From assembly GCA_964654825.1 (NCBI GenBank), contig CAZZKG010000058.1, positions 1 through 20,635 on the forward strand: 20,635 nt of DNA, written 5' to 3'. Positions within the stretch are counted from its first letter, which is position 1; every line of letters starts with the position of its first letter. This stretch comes from CAZZKG01 sp964654825 (GTDB lineage: Bacteria > Gemmatimonadota > CAZMKB01). Shown piece after piece: positions 1-8,400 of the stretch. The notes under the pieces are model-generated. The model was not told the origin of the DNA, did no database searches, and saw only the letters and a program-made list of their open reading frames with translations. The translations under genes and the position numbers were made by a program.

Positions 1-2
1 GG

Positions 3-847
3 CTGGACGAGGACGAGCTCTATCACGTCATGGACATCCTTCACGAGCACTTCTACGTCAAGAAGGCCCCCCCTTCGAAGACGGCTTCTACAGCAATCCT
101 CAGACGAACCTCAGAGATCGGGTTCAGGATTACGTGGGGGACTATGTGGGTGATAACTCACCCGGAACAAACACCGTTCTCGCGTTGTGGGACAGTGAAT
201 CAGGACAGGTGATGCCCACCCTGCGATCGGATACCCGTGTCTTCGCGATCGACCACAGGAATCCTCGAGACTATGACGTGAGGAAGTTCCTCGATGAGAT
301 GAGCGGGAACGTCGAGCTGTCGTGTCTGATCTCGGCTTACTTCGTCCGGGCGTATATCATCGAACTCGCATACGGGACGAAGCGGTTTTTCCAGCACACA
401 TTTTTCGGAAAGGGATCCCCGGCCGAGGCTGGAGGTCAGAGGCTGCTCGAATTCGATGGTACCCCGAATCATGCCTATGCCGCTCTGTCCGCGATGACTG
501 CGCAACTGAGGGATGCCGATTTCGATGAGGTGTACTGTATAGAGGGCGGTTTCTGGCCGGATACGCGTACCGTCAAGTCATACACGTTCCAGCGACCTGA
601 AGGTCCCGTCTCGATCCTGTATGATTATGCTGAAGATGATACATTCCCGATACTGAATGTCGATCTCGATCCGGCATACCTCTCCGCCTCTGATATGATG
701 GGGAACACGTTCACTCTGGACGACAACGGATCGGGAGGGTTTCTCCTGCAGCTTTCGAACCTGCCGCAGTACATCGAAGGAGACGGGCAGGTGGTGGACT
801 TCGACACGCTCACCGTCGCGCTCGAAGAAGCGCTCAATCCCTTCTGA
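3..847 (+). CDS. Partial glycosidase-like protein, 3' end, with apparent frameshift
   Basis: This is the 3' end of a gene that begins outside the window. Two reading frames look protein-like. The first runs from base 3 (LDEDELYHVMDILHEHFYVKK) to about base 73. The second continues from about base 74 (FEDGFYSNPQTNLRDRV, then the rest) to the stop at 845-847. They meet at a run of seven C (67-73), and one extra C would join them into a continuous ...KKAPPFEDGFYSN... The last 90 residues resemble the C-terminal beta-sandwich that closes many clan GH-A glycosidases, with a DMMGNTF turn followed by LSNLPQYI. No catalytic residues can be assigned in the visible part, so the glycosidase call is inference. 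The break may be an assembly or sequencing indel, or a genuine mutation. If the gene is truly broken, the first ATG in the downstream frame comes only at base 212. Confidence 0.6.
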   Translation, partial: GRGRALSRHGHPSRALLRQEGPPFEDGFYSNPQTNLRDRVQDYVGDYVGDNSPGTNTVLALWDSESGQVMPTLRSDTRVFAIDHRNPRDYDVRKFLDEMSGNVELSCLISAYFVRAYIIELAYGTKRFFQHTFFGKGSPAEAGGQRLLEFDGTPNHAYAALSAMTAQLRDADFDEVYCIEGGFWPDTRTVKSYTFQRPEGPVSILYDYAEDDTFPILNVDLDPAYLSASDMMGNTFTLDDNGSGGFLLQLSNLPQYIEGDGQVVDFDTLTVALEEALNPF

Positions 848-973
848 TCGAATCGAATGCCCCGATTGCTCAGCCGGCGACCCAAGGTCCGTAATACGTG
901 TACACTTTCCTTGGAACGACAGGAAGGCGGGATGCGAACGAATCCTCCTCCATTCACTTTCCTCATTTTTCCA

Positions 974-1001
974 TTGCCTCCGATGAATAAAATGGTAATC
1001 T
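974..1001 (+). promoter_or_regulatory. Possible weak sigma-70 promoter for the sigma-factor operon
   Basis: TTGCCT (974-979), a 16 bp spacer and TAATCT (996-1001) sit about 50 bp ahead of the sigma-factor start. The match is modest. The 848-1050 gap contains no gene, and this is the best promoter-like pair I see in it. Confidence 0.3.
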
Positions 1002-1050
1002 ATGTGTATCACTATCGTGAGAGGGGTGAATAGGACAACTTAAACAAGCT

Positions 1051-1590
1051 ATGGAAGAGAGTGAAGCCATAACGAAATGTCAGAAGGGTGAATCCGAGGC
1101 ATTTGGATTCCTGGTGGAGAAGTACAAGAGACGTGCCTATTTTACGGCTCTCGCCCTCGTCGGTTCACATGATGACGCCCTCGACCTGTCTCAGGAAGCT
1201 TTTGTCCGAGCGTATCGATCTATCGGAAAATACAATACGAGATACCGGTTCTTCACCTGGTTGTACAGGATCCTCCGGAATCTGTGCCTCAACCATCTGA
1301 GAAACAACAGAAGGAGGGCCGAGATTCTACAGGAGGCCGGTGACAGCGTCACGGGAAAGAATCCGGAGAATCCGTCTCTCCTCGTCGAGAGAGACGAAGT
1401 GAAGGAAGCCGTGTGGAGCGCGTTATCGGATCTCAAAGCTCACGAACGGGAGATCATAATCCTGAGGGATTTTCAGGAACTATCCTACAGAGAAATCTCA
1501 GATGCTCTCGACTGTCCGCTCGGGACCGTGATGTCGAGACTCTTTCACGCACGGAAAGCATTGAATGATAAGCTGGGAAAATACTTATGA
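1051..1590 (+). CDS. ECF-type RNA polymerase sigma factor
   Basis: This is a 179-residue sigma-70 family protein of the extracytoplasmic-function (group 4) class, which directs RNA polymerase to a specific regulon. Region 2 lies at about residues 12-90 (FGFLVEKYKRRAY, then DALDLSQEAFVRAY and the FFTWLYRILRNLCLNHLR helix). Region 4 lies at about 125-175 and contains the helix-turn-helix LSYREISDALDCPLGTVMSRL. Regions 1 and 3 are absent, as is usual for ECF factors, and the length is typical. The stop codon overlaps the ATG of the next gene in an ATGA (1587-1590), so the two are translationally coupled. That gene encodes a likely anti-sigma factor, so activity is probably controlled by sequestration at the membrane. 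The ribosome binding site ahead of ATG 1051 is weak (AGGA about 13 bp upstream). The target genes cannot be read from the sequence. Confidence 0.93.
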   Translation: MEESEAITKCQKGESEAFGFLVEKYKRRAYFTALALVGSHDDALDLSQEAFVRAYRSIGKYNTRYRFFTWLYRILRNLCLNHLRNNRRRAEILQEAGDSVTGKNPENPSLLVERDEVKEAVWSALSDLKAHEREIIILRDFQELSYREISDALDCPLGTVMSRLFHARKALNDKLGKYL

Positions 1591-2054
1591 AATCCGAAAT
1601 GACCGATACCGAACGCGAGAGGTTCAACCTGCTCCTGATGAAGGCGCTCGATGGAGAGCTGTCGGGGGAGGAGAAGAGCGAGTTCGAACAGTTCGTCGAG
1701 CGTTTTGACTGGTGCAGGGATGAGTTGAACAGGTATTCGAGACTCAAGGAGGTTGTCATGTCGATAAGTTTTAAAGATCCTCCCGGTGAAGTGTGGGACG
1801 GCTACTGGATGGATGTGTACAACAGGATAGAGAGAGGTATCGGCTGGATCCTGCTCTCCATCGGGTGCATCATCCTGGTCACCTACGGCGTATTTCATAT
1901 CGTCGAATCTGTTATCCACGATCCGGAGCTGGGATTGATAGTAAAAGGTGCCATCCTTGCCGCTATTGCAGGTCTAGTCATCCTGTTTATATCCACGGCG
2001 AGAGAAAAACTGTTTGTCAGGAAGAGAGACAGATACAGGGAGGTCAAGAGATGA
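1587..2054 (+). CDS. Putative membrane anti-sigma factor
   Basis: This 155-residue protein is coupled to the ECF sigma factor by an ATGA overlap. The soluble N-terminus (LLMKALDGELSGEEKSEFEQF and following) has the compositional pattern of the cytoplasmic sigma-binding domain of anti-sigma factors. The HxxxCxxC signature of zinc anti-sigma (ZAS) proteins is not seen; a lone Cys is present at about residue 45. Two hydrophobic segments follow at about 92-110 and 115-138, then a basic cytoplasmic tail (KLFVRKRDRYREVKR). The inferred role is to hold the sigma factor at the inner membrane. Gene position and the N-terminal pattern support the call, but homology was not tested. Its stop overlaps the ATG of the YbjQ gene in a second ATGA (2051-2054). 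Confidence 0.75.
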   Translation: MKSEMTDTERERFNLLLMKALDGELSGEEKSEFEQFVERFDWCRDELNRYSRLKEVVMSISFKDPPGEVWDGYWMDVYNRIERGIGWILLSIGCIILVTYGVFHIVESVIHDPELGLIVKGAILAAIAGLVILFISTAREKLFVRKRDRYREVKR

Positions 2055-2365
2055 TTATCAGTTCAACGGATGAAGTAGCCGGAAAAAGAATCGTAAAAAC
2101 CCTCGGTCTCGTCAAAGGAAGTACCATCAGAGCACGCCACCTGGGGAAAGACATACTCGCTCTCCTCAAAAACATCCTGGGAGGTGAGATAGAGGAGTAT
2201 ACCAAGCTCATGGCGGAATCGCGCGAGCAGGCAATGGACAGGATGAGCGAATCGGCAGGGGAACTGGGCGCGAACGCAATCCTGGGAGTCCGTTTCTCAA
2301 CGAGTTATGTAATGGCCAATGCCGCCGAGATACTCGTGTACGGTACCGCCGTTGTTGTAGAATAA
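2051..2365 (+). CDS. YbjQ/UPF0145 family protein
   Basis: This is a 104-residue protein of the YbjQ family (UPF0145, also called the heavy-metal-binding domain family). Family hallmarks are present: MIISSTDEVAGKRIVKTLGLVKG at the start (shown here in the order of its parts, STDEV then LGLVKGSTIRAR), the GGEIEEYTKLMAESREQA helix, GANAILGVRF, and a final VYGTAVVVE strand. The ATG at 2051 is chosen because it overlaps the anti-sigma stop codon and gives the normal family length; a longer reading frame upstream runs out of frame through the anti-sigma gene. The biochemical function of the family is unknown; the proteins form oligomeric rings. Its place as the third gene of a sigma/anti-sigma operon suggests a role in the same stress response, which is inference. 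Confidence 0.9.
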   Translation: MIISSTDEVAGKRIVKTLGLVKGSTIRARHLGKDILALLKNILGGEIEEYTKLMAESREQAMDRMSESAGELGANAILGVRFSTSYVMANAAEILVYGTAVVVE

Positions 2366-2447
2366 AATAAACATTTCGGATGAACACCCGAACCAGAATG
2401 TGCCGCCAGGTGTTGTGCTTCCTCATGTATTGGATACCAGAAGATGG

Positions 2448-2476
2448 TTGACAAATCGTACGTGAGAAGTTATTCT
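2448..2476 (+). promoter_or_regulatory. Sigma-70 promoter for the GT9-SPOR-smc-que gene run
   Basis: TTGACA (2448-2453), a 17 bp spacer and TATTCT (2471-2476) form a near-consensus promoter. Transcription would begin near 2483, about 28 nt before the ATG at 2511. This fits the break in gene spacing after the YbjQ gene. Confidence 0.75.
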
Positions 2477-2510
2477 ACTTGATAACTTTCCACCTCCTGA
2501 CCGGTACATA

Positions 2511-3578
2511 ATGGCGATTGGAATTCGCGAAAGAGCGTCCATACTGTTAGCAGGACGGTCAAGGGCAACGTCCATCGCATCAGAGTCTCTGCCTGTCTCG
2601 GCCATTCTTCAAAATCCGAAGCGAATCCTCCTCGTACCCGGGCATCATATAGAAGATGTCATTCTGATCGAATCGTTCGTTTCGTCGATTCACGCTCGTT
2701 ACCCCGGCTCATATTGTGCCATCGTGACCCACGAAAGGTTTTCACCCCTTGTCTCACAGATCAAAGGTTTTGGCAGAGTGTATACCACTTCCCTCGATTC
2801 CCGAAAGAGGAGCACGCGGGAATTAGAGAAATTGATTCGTGATCTCTCGGAAGATTCCTTCGACATCGCTTTTGCTCTCTGCTACGATCCTGATCCGTAT
2901 GTGGGGGCTGTGGTTTCACGGTCCGGAGCAAAGTTGAAAGTCGGGTTCGAGGAGCTCGAGGACAATTCGTATGCTCTACTCAATGTCGTGGTGAGAGTTG
3001 ATACCTCCGGGGATTCATACCGGACCAAATTCCAGAAGCTATTCTCTCTCATCGATCTGGGAGAATCAGCACCCGGATTCCGTCCGAATCTGCTCAAAGA
3101 TCGGGAACGATCGAGAGGCGCTCTCGACTATCTGAGAGACAGACATGGTGAGCCGGTGATAGGCTTCTTTTTCGATCAACTCGACTCCCTCGAGAAACTG
3201 AAGAGGGATGAGGTTGTCGGGATTCTTGATGCGGTCCTCGGGAGAAGGAGTGAGAAATGCATCATCGCCAGCCCCGGTGCCGATGAGAAAGAAATCAGGG
3301 CCTATCTGTCCGAAGGTGTGCGGTTTCTGGATGGATCCTCTATCCTCAAAACTGTCGAAATCCTGGCAGATTGCTCCTGGGTCATAACAAATTCACTCGG
3401 ATTCTCTGTGCTCACGGCAGGTCTCGGGTCGAGGGTGATATACCTCGGGACACCCGCCCGGCTGCAGAAATATCCGGTGAGTGGTATCAAGTCGATCTCG
3501 TTTCTCTCGATCGCTACCGGAAAATCGTTTCAGAACAGTCTTGTGAGATTGATGGAGAAGAAATCCCCCGGTGAATAA
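2511..3578 (+). CDS. Divergent GT9 (heptosyltransferase-like) glycosyltransferase
   Basis: This 355-residue protein has the two-Rossmann (GT-B) pattern of glycosyltransferase family 9, whose members add heptose or related sugars to lipopolysaccharide. The N-terminal domain starts at about residue 37 with KRILLVPGHHIEDVILIESF, matching the family's strand-loop-GD-V opening. The C-terminal signature occurs near residues 291-310 as VITNSLGFSVLTAGLGSRV. In typical members this segment reads nDTGpmHlAaAlG, so the usual Asp and His are missing here. Donor or acceptor use may have changed, or catalysis may be lost. The first 36 residues are an extension without recognisable features. No clear Shine-Dalgarno lies ahead of ATG 2511, but the short leader from the promoter supports this start. 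It is followed 14 bp later by the SPOR-protein gene. Confidence 0.72.
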   Translation: MAIGIRERASILLAGRSRATSIASESLPVSAILQNPKRILLVPGHHIEDVILIESFVSSIHARYPGSYCAIVTHERFSPLVSQIKGFGRVYTTSLDSRKRSTRELEKLIRDLSEDSFDIAFALCYDPDPYVGAVVSRSGAKLKVGFEELEDNSYALLNVVVRVDTSGDSYRTKFQKLFSLIDLGESAPGFRPNLLKDRERSRGALDYLRDRHGEPVIGFFFDQLDSLEKLKRDEVVGILDAVLGRRSEKCIIASPGADEKEIRAYLSEGVRFLDGSSILKTVEILADCSWVITNSLGFSVLTAGLGSRVIYLGTPARLQKYPVSGIKSISFLSIATGKSFQNSLVRLMEKKSPGE

Positions 3579-3592
3579 GGAGAGAGCCTGAG

Positions 3593-5383
3593 GTGAATCC
3601 TCTGGAAATTTTTAAAAGATCTTCTCTGCGAGGAACGGATGGTGTGAAGTATCTCTGGGAGAATTTCCCGAATGTTCCTTTCTTCGAGGTCCCTTTTCCG
3701 GTCGAGAGGGACATGGGGTGCAAGCTTCCTCTCCTCACGGAAGCTTCTGATCCGAAATTTCTCCACCCGTACCTGCGGATTTACAAGGCATTATCATCCA
3801 CCGGGAGCCTCGAATCCGGAAAAAAGCTGCTTGTCCTCGGTCTGACGGAAAACGGTGAGCGGGTGAGAAAAGTATCAATCAATATCTCAATCGTGCTTGC
3901 CTTCGAAAAGATGAAGGTAAATCTTATCGATCTCGATCTGGATGCACCGGCACTGCATCGTCTCCTCGGGATGCGCAATCTCGAAGGGCTCATGGATCAC
4001 CTGTTTCTGGGGACTCCGGTTACCGATATTGTCCGTCATACCAATATCCCTGATCTATCACTGATTACCACCGGCAGGCATATCGAGTTCAATTCCATAT
4101 TGCTGAGGGATATTTCCTGGTCGAGTGTGATTGATGAACTCACTCCCGCGGGGGGTATCGCTCTCGGTGTTTACTCCGGTGAAGGAACGTTCGATGTGAA
4201 CCGGATCATACCGTGTTTCGATGGGGTTATCCTCTTCTTCTCCGATCAGTTCTCCATTCCCATCCAAACGAGGAAGTGGCTTAAAAAACTGAAGAAAACA
4301 AACCGGATCTCCGGCATCATCTGGTCACAGGACATCCTGATCGATTCATCCAGCAGGGATAATAGGGACAATCTAGCGATGGTCGGGAGCAGGATATCTG
4401 CATCTGAGCAAAAGAACTCTCCCGGTGAACGACCGGCGCTGGACATACCGCCGGGTAATGAAGAACATACTGCGTCTTCTGGAGGCTCAATGACTGAGAA
4501 TGGACAAGAATCAGACGAGAAGACTCAACCCACTCCCGAAACCGGGGATGATCCCGTGGTGACCCCCGAGTCCGGGAAAAAAGTGAATTTATCCAGGAAA
4601 AGTGAGAGGAAAGGATTCGAACTTCTTGGGCCCATACTCGTCATTTTTTCTGTGTTTGTCGTGATTCTTGCCGCACTACTGTGGTGGAGTGGTTACTTCG
4701 ATGGACGCAGAGATGTGATCGTTCTCAATCAGGAGGAAGTCCAGCAGCACGCCGCTGGTGATGTGGAGATTCCTGGTGCACCGGAGTCAGCCTCCGAAGA
4801 GACACCCGTGACAACACAAGCAGAAGTGCCGGTGACAACACCCGATGAGGGTGTTGTCGAAGAGACCGAGGTGGCTGCTGCTGCCCCGCTCGCTGTACCT
4901 GCTTTCACTCCCGTAGGCATGTTCTTCTCTATCAATATCGCTTCATACACCGATCCGGAGTGGGCGAAATTGGGTCTGGACAAACTTGCAGGGAAGGGCC
5001 TCGACACCTATCTTGTTCCGGTGGATATCAGCGGGAAGGGGACCTGGACAAGGCTCATGGTGGGATCATACCCCGACAGGACACAGGCAGATGCCGAGTT
5101 GAGGAGGCTCAAACAAAACGGCGTTCTGGAGGACGGCCGGGTGGTCCGGACACCTTTTTCATATCTGGTTGGAGAGTGGGGGACGAGGGGGGAAGCCCGA
5201 AATGCCATGACACCTCTCCTCGGTCATGGATTGTTCCCGTACATGATCGCACACGAGGAAGGAGGTGTGGGGAAATACAGGGTCTATATCGGGGCCTTCG
5301 AGGGAAGGGATCAGGCTGCATCACTGGAAAAAATTCTGAAGGCGAACAATTTACATCTCGAGCTGGTTGAGAGAGAAGCATAA
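3593..5383 (+). CDS. Degenerate MinD/BY-kinase-like domain fused to membrane anchor and two SPOR repeats
   Basis: This 596-residue membrane protein starts at GTG with an AAGGAGAG ribosome site. Residues 77-245 align with the MinD/ParA and bacterial tyrosine kinase fold: the strand LLVLGLT, the helix SINISIVLAF, the Walker A'-like LIDLDLDAPALHRLLG (111-126), then EGLMDHLFLG and LSLITTGR. The P-loop Gly-Lys-Ser/Thr is absent: ENGERVRKVS (86-95) stands in its place. The Walker B 'IIDxPP' element is also unrecognisable, so nucleotide hydrolysis is unlikely. An acidic, Ser/Thr/Pro-rich linker follows, a membrane helix at 344-365, a periplasmic Thr/Glu-rich stretch, and two SPOR-like repeats (about 442-518 and 522-596) of the kind that bind glycan strands at the septum. 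Placed just before smc, it may link the envelope or division site to the chromosome; that role is inferred. Confidence 0.8.
   Translation: MNPLEIFKRSSLRGTDGVKYLWENFPNVPFFEVPFPVERDMGCKLPLLTEASDPKFLHPYLRIYKALSSTGSLESGKKLLVLGLTENGERVRKVSINISIVLAFEKMKVNLIDLDLDAPALHRLLGMRNLEGLMDHLFLGTPVTDIVRHTNIPDLSLITTGRHIEFNSILLRDISWSSVIDELTPAGGIALGVYSGEGTFDVNRIIPCFDGVILFFSDQFSIPIQTRKWLKKLKKTNRISGIIWSQDILIDSSSRDNRDNLAMVGSRISASEQKNSPGERPALDIPPGNEEHTASSGGSMTENGQESDEKTQPTPETGDDPVVTPESGKKVNLSRKSERKGFELLGPILVIFSVFVVILAALLWWSGYFDGRRDVIVLNQEEVQQHAAGDVEIPGAPESASEETPVTTQAEVPVTTPDEGVVEETEVAAAAPLAVPAFTPVGMFFSINIASYTDPEWAKLGLDKLAGKGLDTYLVPVDISGKGTWTRLMVGSYPDRTQADAELRRLKQNGVLEDGRVVRTPFSYLVGEWGTRGEARNAMTPLLGHGLFPYMIAHEEGGVGKYRVYIGAFEGRDQAASLEKILKANNLHLELVEREA
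4808..4858. repeat. 10 bp perfect inverted repeat plus 10 bp direct repeat inside the SPOR gene
   Basis: GACAACACCC (4834-4843) and GGGTGTTGTC (4849-4858) form a perfect 10 bp hairpin with loop GATGA. GTGACAACAC also occurs twice, at 4808-4817 and 4832-4841, a period of 24 bp or eight codons, encoding TPVTTQAE then VPVTTPDE. The repeats fall in the low-complexity periplasmic linker. No T-run follows, so a simple intrinsic terminator is not supported. Confidence 0.85.
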
Positions 5384-5458
5384 TTGTCTTTGCATTCGTT
5401 CGAGTTTGATGTGTTCATACAGGCGGTTATCGGACACCCTATCTGATCAGGAGGAGAA

Positions 5459-8400
5459 TTGAAGCTACTGCGGCTGGAGCTAAACGGGTTCAAATCATTT
5501 CCCAGGAAAACCACGTTGGAGTTTCACAGGGGAATAACGTCGATCGTCGGTCCGAACGGCTGTGGGAAAAGTAATATCGTGGATTCGATCAGATGGGTCC
5601 TGGGGGAACAGAATCCTCGCTCACTGCGTGGTGAGCGGATGGATGATGCGATATTCAAAGGGACCACAACCCGCAAACCGCTGGGCCTGGCAGATGTCAC
5701 CATCACTCTTTCCAATGAGAACGGTGAGCTCCCCGTTCCGTACCAGGAAGTCTCCCTGACCCGGCGGCTTCACAGGTCCGGGGAGAGTCAATACCTGATC
5801 AATAAAAACCAGATGCGGCTCAAGGATATCACTGATCTCATATCCGGTACGGGTATCGGTCTCAGCGAGTATTCCCTTATCGATCAAAAGCTCGTTGACA
5901 CCATTCTTGATGATTCCACCAACAACAGGCGCGAACTTATCGAAGAGGCAGCCGGCATAGCTTCGTATAAGAGGAAGAGACATCTTGCCAGGAGAAAACT
6001 CGAGGCTGTAGAGAACGATCTCAGACGACTTGGAGATATCGTCAGTGAGGTAGAACGCACCGTCGGCAGCCTGGGCAGGCACGTAAAAAAAGCTCGGCGA
6101 TACCAGGCGTATCGAGAAAAGCAGAAGGAGCTCGATCTCCTGCTCACATCCAGGCGGCTTTCGCTTCTGTCACGTGAGAACCAGGAAGTTTCGGGCCGTC
6201 GTGGTCAGATGGAGGAACGAGTACGGGAGTACAGATCACTTGTCGAGGAGAGGACCAGGAAAATAGCCGAGATCAGAGAACTGGTTGCGAAACTCGAGGA
6301 GGAGACGAGAAAGAGAAGGCTCGAGATCGACAGCTCACTGGCTCGGAAAAACGAACTCGATGGAGATCTCAGGCTCGCCCGGGAAAGGCTCAGGTTGAGT
6401 CGCGAAAGGCTGGGCAGCCTTGGTACCGAACGTGAGGAACTCAAGAAGAAAAAGGCATCTATTCTGGAGGAGAAACAGCGTATCGAGACGAGGTCCGGAG
6501 AAGTCAAAGCGGGGCTCGAACAGTCGGAGGAAAGGTTTCGACTGCAGGAGAGTAAAACGAGAGAATTCTCGCGGCGACTCGAAGAAAAACAAACACTCCT
6601 CGTCTCGATAGAAAAAGAACTCGAGGAGGATTATCGGACGAGCGTGCGTGAAGAGGCTCGTAAGGTTTCCCTGAGAGAGGATATCGGGCAGTTGATGAAG
6701 CGGAAGGCTGAGATGGAACCTCTCCTTGCGGGGGAGTCGGGTGAAGTCGAAAAGATGGCGAAAGAGGGAGACGATCTGGCCGGGGAGATTGAAAAGCTCT
6801 CACAGATTGTCGGCACCCTGCAGACCGAACTCAGAGAAACCGAAAAGAAACGTCACGATCTCCTTGTTCGAAAAGATTCATTCACGCGACTGGAAAGAGA
6901 GAGCGAGCTTGAGCTCAACAACATCAAGGCACGGCTTGAATCGATGAAGGGTGAAAGTGGAGAAGAGAGGATTTCGAGCGCAGTACGATCCGCGGTGGAG
7001 TTCGGCCGGAAACTGGGGAAATCCGTGTGGAGAGCGAGCGACCTCCTCACCGTCAGGCGCACTGCAGGTCCCGGATTCATAGAATATTTCGAAAGGAAAA
7101 CAAACTGTGTAATCGCCGAAGACCTCAATACGGCACTTCTGCTTGTTTCCGAATTGAAGAAACGGAAGATCGGCGCGTGTTCGATCGTACCTCTGGATAT
7201 CCCTGTCCCGGATCTGAAAAGCTGCCCCGAACTCGACGGGGCTGTGCCGGCACGTGATCTGGTGGGATGTCAGGAGCGGTTCGTCCCCGTCAGGGACCTC
7301 CTGTTCGGAAACATGCAAATCGTACCGCACGATGCTGACATGAGAGAGCTCAGCAGACTGTCAGTGGGGGGGTTGGATTTCATCTCCCGCGACGGCACAT
7401 TTTTTGTGAGTCGATGCATTCTCTCAGCCGGGAATAATGAGCACCGGTCCGGGGATGCCATCCAGGAACTCAAGATCCAGGGCGAACATCTCATGCAGAA
7501 ACTTTCCGAGGCCTGTACCGGTCTCGAGGAGGTCGAAGGTTTCATTCAGGAAGTGGAGCGGGGGAAGTCGAAACTCGAGGCTCACCTTCAGGGACACTCA
7601 TCCGAACTGAGCGGGATTGAGACGAGGGCACATCAGGTCGCGGTCGAACTCGTTTCCCGGAGCAGAGATAAGAACAGACTCAGGAGCGAGTACGATTCTA
7701 TCATTTCGCTGCTCGAGAAAAAGGGATCCCAGCTGAGAATCGTCGAGGAGACACTGAGCGGGAGGACTGCCAGGCTCGATGATCTCAGAGAGAAGCACGA
7801 TGAACTCGTTGGTGAGTTCAAGGAACTCAGCGACAGGGAAAAACAGGAGAGCGGGCTTTTAAGTGACTGCAAAATAGATATGGTCGCACTGTCATCACGA
7901 CTGAGGGAAGTCGAAATTCTCGAGGACAACCTGAGTGCTCAGATCCAGGCATTGGAGTCAGAGTTTGAGAACAGGGAAGTGGAAGAGAAGAATCTCAACG
8001 AAAAGATCGAGGGACTCCTGGTTCACATTAAAGATCTCGAGAATGGATTCGAGGCTGAGCGGTTGAGGATAGAAGATCTGAACACGATCCTTCGTGAGAG
8101 TGAGAAAAGACTCCGAACCAAGAGAGAAGAGACTGAAAGGGATAGTACAGACATAGAAATGATGAGAGCGGCACTGGATGAACTCCTCCAGGAGCGGAAC
8201 GATCTCATCATCCGTGAAAAGGAACTTTCCTTAACACTGGAATCTCTGACCAGCAGGATAGAGAACGAGTGGGATATCAAACTCGATCTGGAACAAATTG
8301 CGAGTGAAGCGAGCGAGGAAGCGGTTATCGAGGATCTCGAGCAGGAACTTGCTGATATCAAACGGAAGATCCATTTCATGGGTTCAGTAAACATGGCGGC

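Noticed and set aside
912..940. GGAAC element as an ECF-type -35 for autoregulation of the sigma operon
   Set aside because: No convincing -10 at the expected spacing, and the recognition sequence of this sigma factor is unknown.
578..1012. Open minus-strand frame of 144 codons
   Set aside because: It lies mostly antisense to the glycosidase-like gene, has no family pattern and is rich in Arg/Ser/His as expected of a shadow frame.
2373..2393. Inverted repeat TCGG/CCGA after the YbjQ gene as a terminator
   Set aside because: The stem is short and no T-run follows it.
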